A stretch of 64,000 nucleotides of DNA. It comes from Albimonas sp036154955. GTDB lineage: Bacteria > Pseudomonadota > Alphaproteobacteria > Rhodobacterales > Rhodobacteraceae. The stretch is taken from contig JAYZWL010000003.1 in assembly GCA_036154955.1 (NCBI GenBank), forward strand, positions 1 through 64,000. The letters are read 5' to 3'. Every line of letters starts with the position of its first letter. The first letter of the stretch is position 1. Below, piece after piece: positions 26,690 through 34,275 of this stretch. The translations under genes were made by a program, and so were the position numbers. Under the pieces are notes generated by a model that ran no database searches, was not told the DNA's origin, and worked only from the letters and a program-made list of their open reading frames with translations.

Positions 26690-27715
26690 ATGACCATCCG
26701 TCTCACCCGTCGCCACGCGCTCGGCGCGCTCGGCGCCTCCGCCGCCGTCGCGGCTTCCGGGCTCGGCGCGCCGGCCCGCGCCGCCTCCAAGGTGACGGTG
26801 GGCGCGCTGCGCTTCACCTCGCACGCGCCGTCCTTCGTGGCGTTCGAACGGGGCTACTTCAAGGAGGTCGGGCTCGACGTCGACTTCCGCTTCTTCGAGG
26901 CGGCGCAGCCCATGGCGGTGGCCATCGCTTCCCGCGACGCCGATTTCGGCGTGACCGCGATTTCCGGCGGCCTGATCTCGCTGGCCGAGAAGGGCGCGGC
27001 CAAGGTCATCGGCGGCGGGCTGCAGGAGGAGAAGGGGATCGACGGCCAGATGATCCTCGCCTCCGTGCCGGCCTATGACCAGGGCGTGACCTCCGCCGCG
27101 CGGCTGGGCGGGCGCAGCTTCGGGATCACCACCGCGGGCTCCTCCTTCCACTACATGGGCGCCAAGATCGCGGCGGCCGAGGGCATCGACGACCTGTCCT
27201 TCAAGCCGCTGCAGAAGGTCGGCGCGGTGATCGGCGCGCTGAAATCCGGCCAGATCGACGCCTGGTCCATCGTGCCCCATATCGGCAAGGCGCTGGTCGG
27301 CGGCGGCGCGGTCAAGCATATCGGCATGGTCGCCGACTACATCCCCGACTACCAGGTGACGACCGTGTTCACCTCCGCAAGCAACGCGGAGGGCGAGCGG
27401 GCCAAGACCGAGGCGTTCCTCGCCGCCTTCGCCAAGGGCGCCGCGGACTTCAACGCCGCCCTCGTCGACCGGACCCAGGGCGATGCGGGGGCCGAGGAGA
27501 TGACCCGCCTGATCCACAAATACGTCTACGAGGATCAGCCCTACGAGAAGGCGGCCAAGTCCATCGTCAACGGCGCCATGCGGGTGAACGAGGGCGCGGC
27601 GCTGAACATGGACTCGATCGCCGACCAGCTCGCTTGGTTCAAGTCCGAGGGGCTGGTGAAGGACGCCGTCTCCATGGAGATGCTGGTGGACGACAGCTAC
27701 GTCGACACGCTTTGA
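26690..27715 (+). CDS. ABC transporter substrate-binding protein (NMT1/SsuA/TauA-like)
   Basis: Periplasmic solute-binding protein of 341 residues. It starts with a twin-arginine-like export signal (RLTRRHALGALGASAAVAASG, processed near ARAAS) and continues with the SsuA/TauA/NMT1 pattern VGALRFTSHAPSFVAFERGYFKEVGLDVDF and repeated small lobes. This family delivers sulfonates, nitrate, thiamine precursors or aromatic acids; the ligand cannot be read here, but the upstream catabolic genes suggest an organic acid. The next two genes supply the ATPase and permease. Confidence 0.88.
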   Translation: MTIRLTRRHALGALGASAAVAASGLGAPARAASKVTVGALRFTSHAPSFVAFERGYFKEVGLDVDFRFFEAAQPMAVAIASRDADFGVTAISGGLISLAEKGAAKVIGGGLQEEKGIDGQMILASVPAYDQGVTSAARLGGRSFGITTAGSSFHYMGAKIAAAEGIDDLSFKPLQKVGAVIGALKSGQIDAWSIVPHIGKALVGGGAVKHIGMVADYIPDYQVTTVFTSASNAEGERAKTEAFLAAFAKGAADFNAALVDRTQGDAGAEEMTRLIHKYVYEDQPYEKAAKSIVNGAMRVNEGAALNMDSIADQLAWFKSEGLVKDAVSMEMLVDDSYVDTL

Positions 27716-27731
27716 CAGGAGGACGCCGCGC

Positions 27732-28499
27732 ATGGACCTGAGGCTTGCCGCCGTCAGCCACGCCTATGGCGGGGTCGAGGTCCTGCGCGACGTGACGCTG
27801 GAGGCGCCGGCCGGGCGGATCACCTGCCTGGTCGGCCCCTCGGGCTGCGGGAAATCCACGTTGCTGCGGCTGATGGGCGGGCTGGAGCGGCCGGACAAGG
27901 GCGAGGCGCTGATGCTGGGGGAGGCCCCCGCCGGCTCGCTCAACCCGCTGACCTACGTGTTCCAGCACTTCGCCCTGCTGCCCTGGCGCACGGTGGAGGG
28001 CAACGTCCGCTTGGTGCTGGAGGACCATCCCCTGAGCCGCGCCGAGCGGGCGGAGATCGTGGCCGACGTGCTGGCCCGCACCCGCCTGACCGATTTCGCG
28101 AAGGCCTGGCCGCGGCAGTTGTCGGGGGGAATGCGGCAGCGGGTGGCCATCGCCCGCGCGCTGGCGGTGCGTCCGGCGGTGATGCTGATGGACGAGCCCC
28201 TGTCGGCGCTCGACGCCCAGACCCGCGAGTTGCTGATGGACGACCTGGTGGCGCTGTGGGGGCGGGAGCGGTTCACCGCGGTCTACGTCACCCACAACCT
28301 GGCCGAAGCCGTGCGGCTCGGCCATCGCATCGCCGTCCTGTCCCGCCGTCCGGGCCGGGTGCGCGAGATCGCCGAGATCGACACGCCGCTGGACCAGCGG
28401 CGCCCCGACGACCCGGCCCTCGCCGCCGCCCAGACCCGCCTGTGGCGCCTGCTGCGCGAGGAGGCCGCGGACGCCGACCGCGAGCTGACCGGCGCCTGA
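27732..28499 (+). CDS. ABC transporter ATP-binding protein (SsuB/TauB-like)
   Basis: Cytoplasmic ATPase of the importer, 255 residues: Walker A VGPSGCGKST, Q-loop YVFQHFALLPW, signature LSGGMRQRVAIARAL, Walker B MLMDEPLSALD and switch His in VYVTHNL. It begins 17 bases after the binding-protein stop with an ACAGGAGGA ribosome site. Confidence 0.95.
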   Translation: MDLRLAAVSHAYGGVEVLRDVTLEAPAGRITCLVGPSGCGKSTLLRLMGGLERPDKGEALMLGEAPAGSLNPLTYVFQHFALLPWRTVEGNVRLVLEDHPLSRAERAEIVADVLARTRLTDFAKAWPRQLSGGMRQRVAIARALAVRPAVMLMDEPLSALDAQTRELLMDDLVALWGRERFTAVYVTHNLAEAVRLGHRIAVLSRRPGRVREIAEIDTPLDQRRPDDPALAAAQTRLWRLLREEAADADRELTGA

Positions 28500-28520
28500 G
28501 CGGGCGGAGGATTTTCCCCG

Positions 28521-29369
28521 ATGACCGACGCCACTTTCTCCGCCGCCGCCGCGCCCGCCGAGGCCACGGCCCCCTCCGCCGGAACCCCGCGCCCGGTGCC
28601 GTTCCGGGGCGGGGGCTTCCAGCCCAGGGGGCGGGCCTGGGCGGGGCCGCTGGTCTTCGTGCTGCTGATCGCGGTCTGGGAATGGGGATCGGCCTCGGGC
28701 TGGATCACGCCGCTGACCCTGCCGCGGCCCTCGGCGGTGGCGGGGGTGTTCGCGGACCTCTGGGCCTCCGGCCGGTTGTGGGAGCATCTGGGCCCGTCGC
28801 TGGCGCGGCTCGCGGTCGGCTCGGCGCTGGGGCTGGCGGCGGGGATCGGGGTCGGGCTGATGATCGGGCTCTTCTCGCTGGCCCGCGCCGGGCTGGCGCC
28901 GCTGGTCGCGGCCCTGTTCCCGGTGCCCAAGATCGCGCTGCTGCCGCTGTTCGTGATCTGGTTCGGGATCGACGAGGGCTCCAAATACGCGCTGATCGCC
29001 TTCGGGGTGTTCACGCCGACGGTGGTGGCGACCTATGGGGGCGTCGACAACGTGGACCGCTCGCTGATCCGCATGGGGCAGAGCTTCGGGATGCCGTGGC
29101 GGTCCATCGTGTGGAAGATCGTGCTGCCCGGCGCGGCGCCGGCGATCCTGTCGGGGATGCGGGTGTCGCTGGCCATCGCCATCATCCTGCTGGTCGCGGC
29201 CGAGATGCTGGGGGCCGAGACCGGCGTGGGCGCCTTCGTGCTGACCGCCGGCGCGCTCTACGACCTCGAAAGCCTGTTCTGCGGGGTGGCGATCCTGTCG
29301 GGGCTGGGGGTCGCGATCTCGTTCCTGATCGGACGGCTGGAACGGCGGCTGCTGGACTGGCGGGGCTGA
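28521..29369 (+). CDS. ABC transporter permease (SsuC/TauC-like)
   Basis: Inner-membrane permease of 282 residues with about six membrane segments and the EAA loop region SFGMPWRSIVWKIVLPGAAPAILSGMR that contacts the ATPase. The first 40 residues are a Pro/Ala/Gly-rich cytoplasmic tail. Last gene of the three-gene import operon; a DksA-like gene follows after 43 bases. Confidence 0.93.
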   Translation: MTDATFSAAAAPAEATAPSAGTPRPVPFRGGGFQPRGRAWAGPLVFVLLIAVWEWGSASGWITPLTLPRPSAVAGVFADLWASGRLWEHLGPSLARLAVGSALGLAAGIGVGLMIGLFSLARAGLAPLVAALFPVPKIALLPLFVIWFGIDEGSKYALIAFGVFTPTVVATYGGVDNVDRSLIRMGQSFGMPWRSIVWKIVLPGAAPAILSGMRVSLAIAIILLVAAEMLGAETGVGAFVLTAGALYDLESLFCGVAILSGLGVAISFLIGRLERRLLDWRG

Positions 29370-29412
29370 CGGGTTCAGGCTGGGCCCCCGTGAGGATCAC
29401 CGAGGACGCGCC

Positions 29413-29739
29413 ATGAAACCCGTCAGCCACTACCAGACCCTGCTTGAGACCCGCCTGGCCGAGCTGGAGGGGCGCCTGCGCCGGATCGACGAGGATCTCG
29501 ACCAGGGCCGCCCCTCGGATTTCGAGGAGCAGGCCACCGCCGCCGAGAACGACGAGGTGCTGGAAAGCCTGGGCGAGACCGGCCTGCAGGAGATCCGCGG
29601 CGTTCGCGCCGCGCTCGACCGCGTGGCGCAGGGGACCTTCGGGGACTGCGTGAACTGCGGCGAGAAGATCGCCGAGGCCCGGCTCGACCTCGTCCCCCAT
29701 GCCGCGGTCTGCGCGTCCTGCGCGGCCGCCGCAGGATGA
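29413..29739 (+). CDS. DksA/TraR-family zinc-finger protein
   Basis: A 108-residue protein with an N-terminal coiled coil and a C-terminal C4 zinc finger (CVNCGEKI...AVCASC). DksA-family proteins bind the RNA polymerase secondary channel; the short coiled coil and NDEVLESLGE tip resemble small accessory DksA-like proteins rather than full-length DksA. Function is inferred from the family. Confidence 0.88.
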   Translation: MKPVSHYQTLLETRLAELEGRLRRIDEDLDQGRPSDFEEQATAAENDEVLESLGETGLQEIRGVRAALDRVAQGTFGDCVNCGEKIAEARLDLVPHAAVCASCAAAAG

Positions 29740-29764
29740 GGTCCGCCGTCCGGGTTTCGCGAAA

Positions 29765-29790
29765 GTTCACTTGATGTTCCCGTAATGTTC
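29765..29790 (+). promoter_or_regulatory. Double LexA-type box (GTTC-N7-GTTC-N7-GTTC)
   Basis: Three GTTC words start at 29765, 29776 and 29787, giving two overlapping perfect GTTC-N7-GTTC sites, the alphaproteobacterial LexA consensus. The array ends 34 bases before the radical SAM gene. Confidence 0.75.
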
Positions 29791-29824
29791 GGACAGGCTC
29801 AGGTCCTGCGGAGGGCCTGAGTCG

Positions 29825-30961
29825 ATGGACGACCTGTTCGGGATGGAGGAGGCCGGCGGCCTCTGGAAAGGCGACGACCGGGCCGCGGTGGCGCCTGCGC
29901 GGCGGCACGGGCGGGGCGCGGGTTCCAATCGCGCCGGGCGGTTCGAGCCGACGACCCGCGCCCCGACGGACGATGGCTGGGGGGGCGGGGAGGCCGAGCC
30001 GCCCGCGCCCCTGCGGACCGAGGTGCTGCACGACCATTCCCGCTCGGTCATCGCGAGGAACGACAGCCCGGACCTGCCCTTCGACCGCTCGATCAACCCC
30101 TATCGGGGCTGCGAGCATGGCTGCGTCTACTGCTTCGCGCGCCCGACCCACGCCTATCTGGGGATGTCGCCGGGGCTGGATTTCGAGACGAAGATCCTGA
30201 TCAAGCCCGACGCGCCCGCCCGGCTGGAGGAGGAGCTGCGCGCCCGCGGCTACCTGTGCCGGCCCATCGCCATGGGCACGAACACCGACCCCTACCAGCC
30301 GCTGGAGCGGGAGCGGGGCGTGACCCGCAGGCTGCTGGAGGTGCTGCGCGCCCATCGCCATCCGGTCTCCATCGTCACCAAGGGCGCGGCGATCACCCGC
30401 GACGTGGACATTCTGGGGGAGATGGGGCGCCAGGGGCTGGCCAAGGCGTTCGTGTCGATCACAACGCTGGACCACCGGCTGAGCCGGACCATGGAGCCGC
30501 GGGCGGCCTCCCCCCAGGCGCGTCTGCGGGCCATCGCGGCGCTGAGCCGGGCGGGCTGTCCGACCGGGGTGATGGTGGCGCCGGTGGTCCCGGCGCTGAC
30601 CGATCATGAGCTGGAGCGGATCCTGGAGGCGGCGGCCCGGGCGGGGGCGAAATCCGCCGGCTACATCGTGCTGCGCCTGCCGCTGGAGGTGCGCGCGCTG
30701 TTCGTCGAGTGGCTGGAAGAGCATCGCCCCGACGCGGCGGAGCGGGTCATGGGCCGGGTGCGGGAGCTGCATGGCGGCAAGGACTACGATTCGCGCTTCG
30801 GGCGGAGGCTGAGCGGGCAGGGGGTCTGGGCCGACCTGCTGCGCCGCCGCTTCCAGGGCGCCGCCCGGCGCCTCGGGCTGGACCGCTCCGGCCCGGCGCT
30901 GCGCACCGACCTGTTCCGGGTGCCGGCGCGGCCGGGGGACCAGTTGAGCCTGGGGTTCTGA
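29825..30961 (+). CDS. PA0069-family radical SAM protein (SplB-like)
   Basis: Radical S-adenosylmethionine enzyme of 378 residues. The iron-sulfur motif GCEHGCVYCFAR places cysteines at 96, 100 and 103 in the CX3CX2C pattern, preceded by the family block SINPYRG. Related proteins resemble spore photoproduct lyase and are presumed DNA-repair or nucleic-acid enzymes, but the reaction is unproven. A double LexA-type site directly upstream supports SOS control. The first about 60 residues are low complexity. The ATG at 29825 follows GGAGGGCC. Confidence 0.9.
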   Translation: MDDLFGMEEAGGLWKGDDRAAVAPARRHGRGAGSNRAGRFEPTTRAPTDDGWGGGEAEPPAPLRTEVLHDHSRSVIARNDSPDLPFDRSINPYRGCEHGCVYCFARPTHAYLGMSPGLDFETKILIKPDAPARLEEELRARGYLCRPIAMGTNTDPYQPLERERGVTRRLLEVLRAHRHPVSIVTKGAAITRDVDILGEMGRQGLAKAFVSITTLDHRLSRTMEPRAASPQARLRAIAALSRAGCPTGVMVAPVVPALTDHELERILEAAARAGAKSAGYIVLRLPLEVRALFVEWLEEHRPDAAERVMGRVRELHGGKDYDSRFGRRLSGQGVWADLLRRRFQGAARRLGLDRSGPALRTDLFRVPARPGDQLSLGF

Positions 30962-31001
30962 GGGGCGGGGCCGGGGTCTCTCGCCCGGAGGCTCCTGCAG
31001 G

Positions 31002-31073
31002 GCGCCCCGGGCCTGACCCGGGGCCGCGGCGCGGTCGTCGCCGTCGCGAGGCCCCGGATCAGGTCCGGGGCGC
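31002..31073. repeat. REP-like palindromic element 1
   Basis: GCGCCCCGGGCCTGACCCGGGGCC (31002-31025) and GGCCCCGGATCAGGTCCGGGGCGC (31050-31073) are inverted copies matching at 22 of 24 positions. Each arm is itself nearly palindromic. Confidence 0.85.
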
Positions 31074-31225
31074 GCGGGTGGCGGGCGGTGGCCCCTGCGC
31101 GCCTCGGACACTCGTTGGTGCGCCGCGACGCGCCGAGCCGTTCCGCAGTCCGCCGCGCCTGTGGGGGCGGGCGGGACACGGGGGCGGGCCCGTATGTCGG
31201 CGCAGCTTGCAGCCATGCCGTATGT

Positions 31226-31296
31226 CGCCCCGGGCTTGACCCGGGGCCTCGGCGCGTTCGGCGCCGTTGCGAGGCCCCGGATCGGGTCTGGGGCGC
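31226..31296. repeat. REP-like palindromic element 2
   Basis: Same architecture as element 1: left arm 31226-31248 (CGCCCCGGGCTTGACCCGGGGCC) and right arm 31273-31296 with a few substitutions. Confidence 0.85.
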
Positions 31297-31429
31297 GATG
31301 GTGGCGGGCGAGGGCGTTTGCGGGTTGCGGAGGCTCTGCGTTGGGGCGTTGGGGCGCCTCCGTCCGCTCCGCCCCTCCCGGCCCCGCCGGATCCGCGCTA
31401 GACGGGGGGCGTTGGCGAGAGGAGAGACC

Positions 31430-32110
31430 ATGCCCCCCCGCAAGACCGCCCCCCGGCCCCCCCTGATCCTGCCCCCCGCGCCCGACCACGCGCATGAGGA
31501 CGCCGCCCTCGCCCGCCTGCCCGCCGGGGCGCTGGTCTGCGGGGTCGACGAGGCCGGGCGCGGGCCCTGGGCCGGCCCCGTCCATGCCGGCGCCGTGGTC
31601 CTGCGCCCCGACGCGATCCCCGAGGGGCTGAACGATTCCAAGAAGCTCACCGCCCGCCGGCGCGAGGCGCTGGCGGCGGAGATCAAGGCGGTCGCCGACT
31701 GGGCCGTGGGCGTGGCGAGCGTGGAGGAGATCGACCGCCTCGGGCTCGGCCGCGCCGCCGACCTCGCCATGATCCGCGCCGTGGAGGGCCTGCCCCGCCC
31801 GCCGGCCTTCGCGCTCATCGACGGGCGGCGCGTCCCCCCCGGCCTGCCCTGTCCCGCGGACTGGTTGATCAAGGGCGACGCGCGCGCCGTCTCCATCGCC
31901 GCCGCTTCGATCCTGGCCAAGACCGAGCGGGACGCGGAGATGGACCGGCTCGCCCTGTTGCACCCCGAATACGGGTGGGAGCGGAACCGTGGCTATGGCG
32001 CCCCAGCCCATATGGAGGCCCTCAAGCGTTGGGGGGTGACCCCATATCATCGGCGCTCGTTTCGACCCATACACAACATATTGGTTGAAGAGTCCGGCGC
32101 AACCGACTGA
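31430..32110 (+). CDS. rnhB: Ribonuclease HII
   Basis: Endonuclease removing RNA from RNA-DNA hybrids and misincorporated ribonucleotides. The 226-residue protein has the catalytic DEAGRGPWAGPV, LNDSKKLTARRRE, ALIDG, SIAAASILAKTERD and YGWERNRGYG motifs in family order. About 25 N-terminal residues are a Pro-rich extension. The ATG at 31430 follows a GAGAGGAGAG ribosome site. It lies 91 bases ahead of ccrM, an adjacency common in Rhodobacterales. Confidence 0.96.
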   Translation: MPPRKTAPRPPLILPPAPDHAHEDAALARLPAGALVCGVDEAGRGPWAGPVHAGAVVLRPDAIPEGLNDSKKLTARRREALAAEIKAVADWAVGVASVEEIDRLGLGRAADLAMIRAVEGLPRPPAFALIDGRRVPPGLPCPADWLIKGDARAVSIAAASILAKTERDAEMDRLALLHPEYGWERNRGYGAPAHMEALKRWGVTPYHRRSFRPIHNILVEESGATD

Positions 32111-32151
32111 TTCGAAAAGATATTGACCCCGATTCGCGGCTCGGGCACATT
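32109..32151 (+). promoter_or_regulatory. ccrM promoter region with two GANTC sites
   Basis: TTGACC (32123-32128) and CACATT (32146-32151) at 17-base spacing form a candidate promoter. One GATTC (32131-32135) lies in the spacer and another (32109-32113) just upstream of the -35, so the product of ccrM could methylate its own promoter. Confidence 0.5.
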
Positions 32152-32201
32152 GGGCCTCAACAACAAGACGCCCCCCGAACTTGCAGCGAATGGAGCCCGG
32201 C

Positions 32202-33419
32202 ATGTCCGCGAGCGACTCCGCCGGTCTTCCGGCGCCGACCCCCATTGCGACCTCCCCCGCCCCGGCCGTGGCCCCCAAGCCGCGCGCGGCCCGCGTCGCG
32301 GCCAAGCCGCGTCCCTCCAGGCGCCCGCGCCGCGCCGCGCCGGGCGAACTGCCGCTGGGCCAGATCCTGGCCGGCGACTGCGTCGCGCAGATGAACGCGC
32401 TGCCCGAGGGCTCGGTCGACATGATCTTCGCCGATCCGCCCTACAACCTGCAGCTCAAGGGCGACCTGCACCGTCCCGACAATTCCAAGGTCGACGCGGT
32501 GGACGACGCCTGGGACCGGTTCGACGGCTTCTCGGCCTATGACCGTTTCTCCCGCGCCTGGCTGGCGGCGGCGCGCCGGGTGCTGAAGCCGGGCGGGACG
32601 CTGTGGGTCATCGGCTCCTACCACAACATCTTCCGGGTCGGCTCCGCGCTGCAGGACGAGGGCTACTGGGTCCTCAACGACATCATCTGGCGCAAGTCCA
32701 ACCCGATGCCGAATTTCCGCGGCCGGCGCTTCACCAACGCCCATGAGACCCTGATCTGGGCGGCGCGGGACGAGGGCGGCAAATACGACTTCAACTACGA
32801 GGCGCTGAAGTCGCTGAACGACGGCGTGCAGATGCGCTCCGACTGGGTGCTGCCGATCTGCTCGGGGGCGGAGCGGCTGAAGGGCGAGGACGGCAAGAAG
32901 GTCCATCCGACCCAGAAGCCCGAGGCGCTGCTGCACCGGGTGATCCTGGGCACGACGCAGCCGGGCGCGGTGATCCTCGACCCGTTCTTCGGCTCCGGCA
33001 CCACCGGCGCCGCGGCCAAGCGGCTGGGCCGGGCCTGGATCGGCATCGAGCAGGACGCGGGATACCGGAGGGCCGCCCGCGCCCGCATCGACGCCGTGCG
33101 CCCCTATGACATGGAGGCGCTGCGCGTATCCGCCTCCCGCCGGCAGGCGCCGCGGATCCCGTTCGGGCAGCTGCTGGAGCGGGGGATGCTGACGCCGGGC
33201 CAGATGCTGACCTCGGGCAACGGGCGGCACCGGGCCAAGGTGCGCGCGGACGGCACGCTGGTCGCGCATGACGTGTCGGGCTCGATCCACCAGGTCGGCG
33301 CGGCGCTGGAGGGGGCGCCGTCCTGCAACGGCTGGACCTACTGGCATTTCGACGGCGCCGGCGGGCGGGCCCCGATCGACCTGCTGCGCCAGAAGATCAT
33401 CTCCGAAATGGAGGCCTGA
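32202..33419 (+). CDS. ccrM: Cell-cycle DNA adenine methyltransferase CcrM (GANTC)
   Basis: Orphan beta-class N6-adenine methyltransferase that methylates GANTC and times transcription in alphaproteobacteria. The 405-residue protein carries motif IV DPPYNLQLKGDLHRPDNS (about 78-95), HPTQKPEALL, the SAM-binding FFGSGTTG (about 263-270) and the C-terminal CcrM-specific DNA-recognition domain ending WTYWHFDG...DLLRQKIISEM. It has an extra Ala/Pro/Arg-rich N-terminal tail of about 45 residues compared with Caulobacter CcrM. The start at 32202 is chosen from the GGAG six bases upstream; an ATG at 32190 is possible. Confidence 0.95.
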   Translation: MSASDSAGLPAPTPIATSPAPAVAPKPRAARVAAKPRPSRRPRRAAPGELPLGQILAGDCVAQMNALPEGSVDMIFADPPYNLQLKGDLHRPDNSKVDAVDDAWDRFDGFSAYDRFSRAWLAAARRVLKPGGTLWVIGSYHNIFRVGSALQDEGYWVLNDIIWRKSNPMPNFRGRRFTNAHETLIWAARDEGGKYDFNYEALKSLNDGVQMRSDWVLPICSGAERLKGEDGKKVHPTQKPEALLHRVILGTTQPGAVILDPFFGSGTTGAAAKRLGRAWIGIEQDAGYRRAARARIDAVRPYDMEALRVSASRRQAPRIPFGQLLERGMLTPGQMLTSGNGRHRAKVRADGTLVAHDVSGSIHQVGAALEGAPSCNGWTYWHFDGAGGRAPIDLLRQKIISEMEA

Positions 33420-33427
33420 GCGGCCTT

Positions 33428-33490
33428 TCCCGGCGCATCGTCGCCGGGACGCGGAACCAGACGGGCGGCGCCGGGAACGGCGCCGCCCGT
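33428..33490 (+). terminator. Two tandem hairpins after ccrM
   Basis: TCCCGGCG/CGCCGGGA (33428-33449, six-base loop) is followed by a 12-bp perfect stem ACGGGCGGCGCC/GGCGCCGCCCGT (33461-33490, loop GGGAAC), the latter extended by outer GGAAC/GTTCC pairing. No T tract. Confidence 0.6.
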
Positions 33491-33857
33491 CCTGCGTTCC
33501 GGCGGGCGGTTCGGGCGAGGGCCTCGGCCACGCTCCGGCGACGGAGGGGTCGATTCTCCGCCCATCGTCCCCAAGTGTGACAATGAAATTAACGTGGACG
33601 CCACAATTGGAATGTGAACGCTGCACTGCGGCGCCGGACGCGATACGGCGCGCGTTAACGAGTGCAAATCGTTTCCTTTCTGATGGATAGAGACAGGCCG
33701 ACGTGCTGCGGCGCCAGATATTCCAGCTTTTCCGCTTGCGCGAACCGAGGCAAACAAGGCAAAACTTTGACGTATACGGTTCGCCGGACCGATCCCCAGC
33801 GGCTGGCGCGTTCATCCACTCAGCGGACCCGACCCGCGTCGAGGAAAGCGGCTTGCC
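33491..33857. other. AT-richer intergenic region upstream of the DUF805 gene
   Basis: No gene is supported. Bases 33580-33780 are the least GC-rich stretch nearby (words such as GAAATTAACG, GTTAACGAGTGCAAATCG, TTTGACGTATACGG), suggesting a regulatory region for the following gene. I see no full CtrA, LexA or other known box. A GATTC site lies near 33551. Confidence 0.5.
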
Positions 33858-34259
33858 ATGACCTTCAGCGACTCCGTCCTCAACGTCTTCGCCAACTACT
33901 TCGAGTTCCGCGGGCGCGCGACCCGGTCGGAATACTGGTGGTGGGCGCTGTTCTCCTTGATCGTCAGCGTGGCGCTGCAGATCGTGGACGGCATGGTCTC
34001 GGCCCCGGCCATGGGCTACGCCGCCTTCGCGATGGACGCGGGGCGGCCGATCACCATGGTCGGGCTGCTGGCGCTGGTTCCGCCGACGCTGGCGGTGGGC
34101 TGCCGGCGGCTGCATGACACGGGCAGGAGCGGCTGGTGGCTGCTGGTCGGGTTCGCGCCGGTGGTGGGCACGCTGGCGCTGATCTGGCTGCTGACCCGCC
34201 CGTCGGCGGAGCGGGACAACCGCTTCGGCTCCTCGGTGGCCGGGTTGCAGCGGACCTGA
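33858..34259 (+). CDS. DUF805 membrane protein
   Basis: Small inner-membrane protein (133 residues) with three to four hydrophobic segments and the DUF805 signatures FEFRGRATRSEYWWWALFS, GCRRLHDTGRSGWWLL and DNRFG. Function is unknown. It is monocistronic, convergent with mutY. Confidence 0.9.
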   Translation: MTFSDSVLNVFANYFEFRGRATRSEYWWWALFSLIVSVALQIVDGMVSAPAMGYAAFAMDAGRPITMVGLLALVPPTLAVGCRRLHDTGRSGWWLLVGFAPVVGTLALIWLLTRPSAERDNRFGSSVAGLQRT

Positions 34260-34275
34260 GGCGCGCGGCCTCCGG

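Larger units (their letters stand above)
30962..31429. other. Non-coding spacer holding two REP-like elements
   Basis: No gene is supported between the radical SAM gene and rnhB. The spacer is mostly a duplicated block: two REP-like palindromic pairs about 224 bases apart, with similar flanking sequence (GGTGGCGGGCG words after each). Confidence 0.7.

Noticed and set aside
33662..34117. Open frame overlapping the DUF805 gene
   Set aside because: Runs through an AT-richer regulatory region and then in the wrong frame of a clear DUF805 gene.
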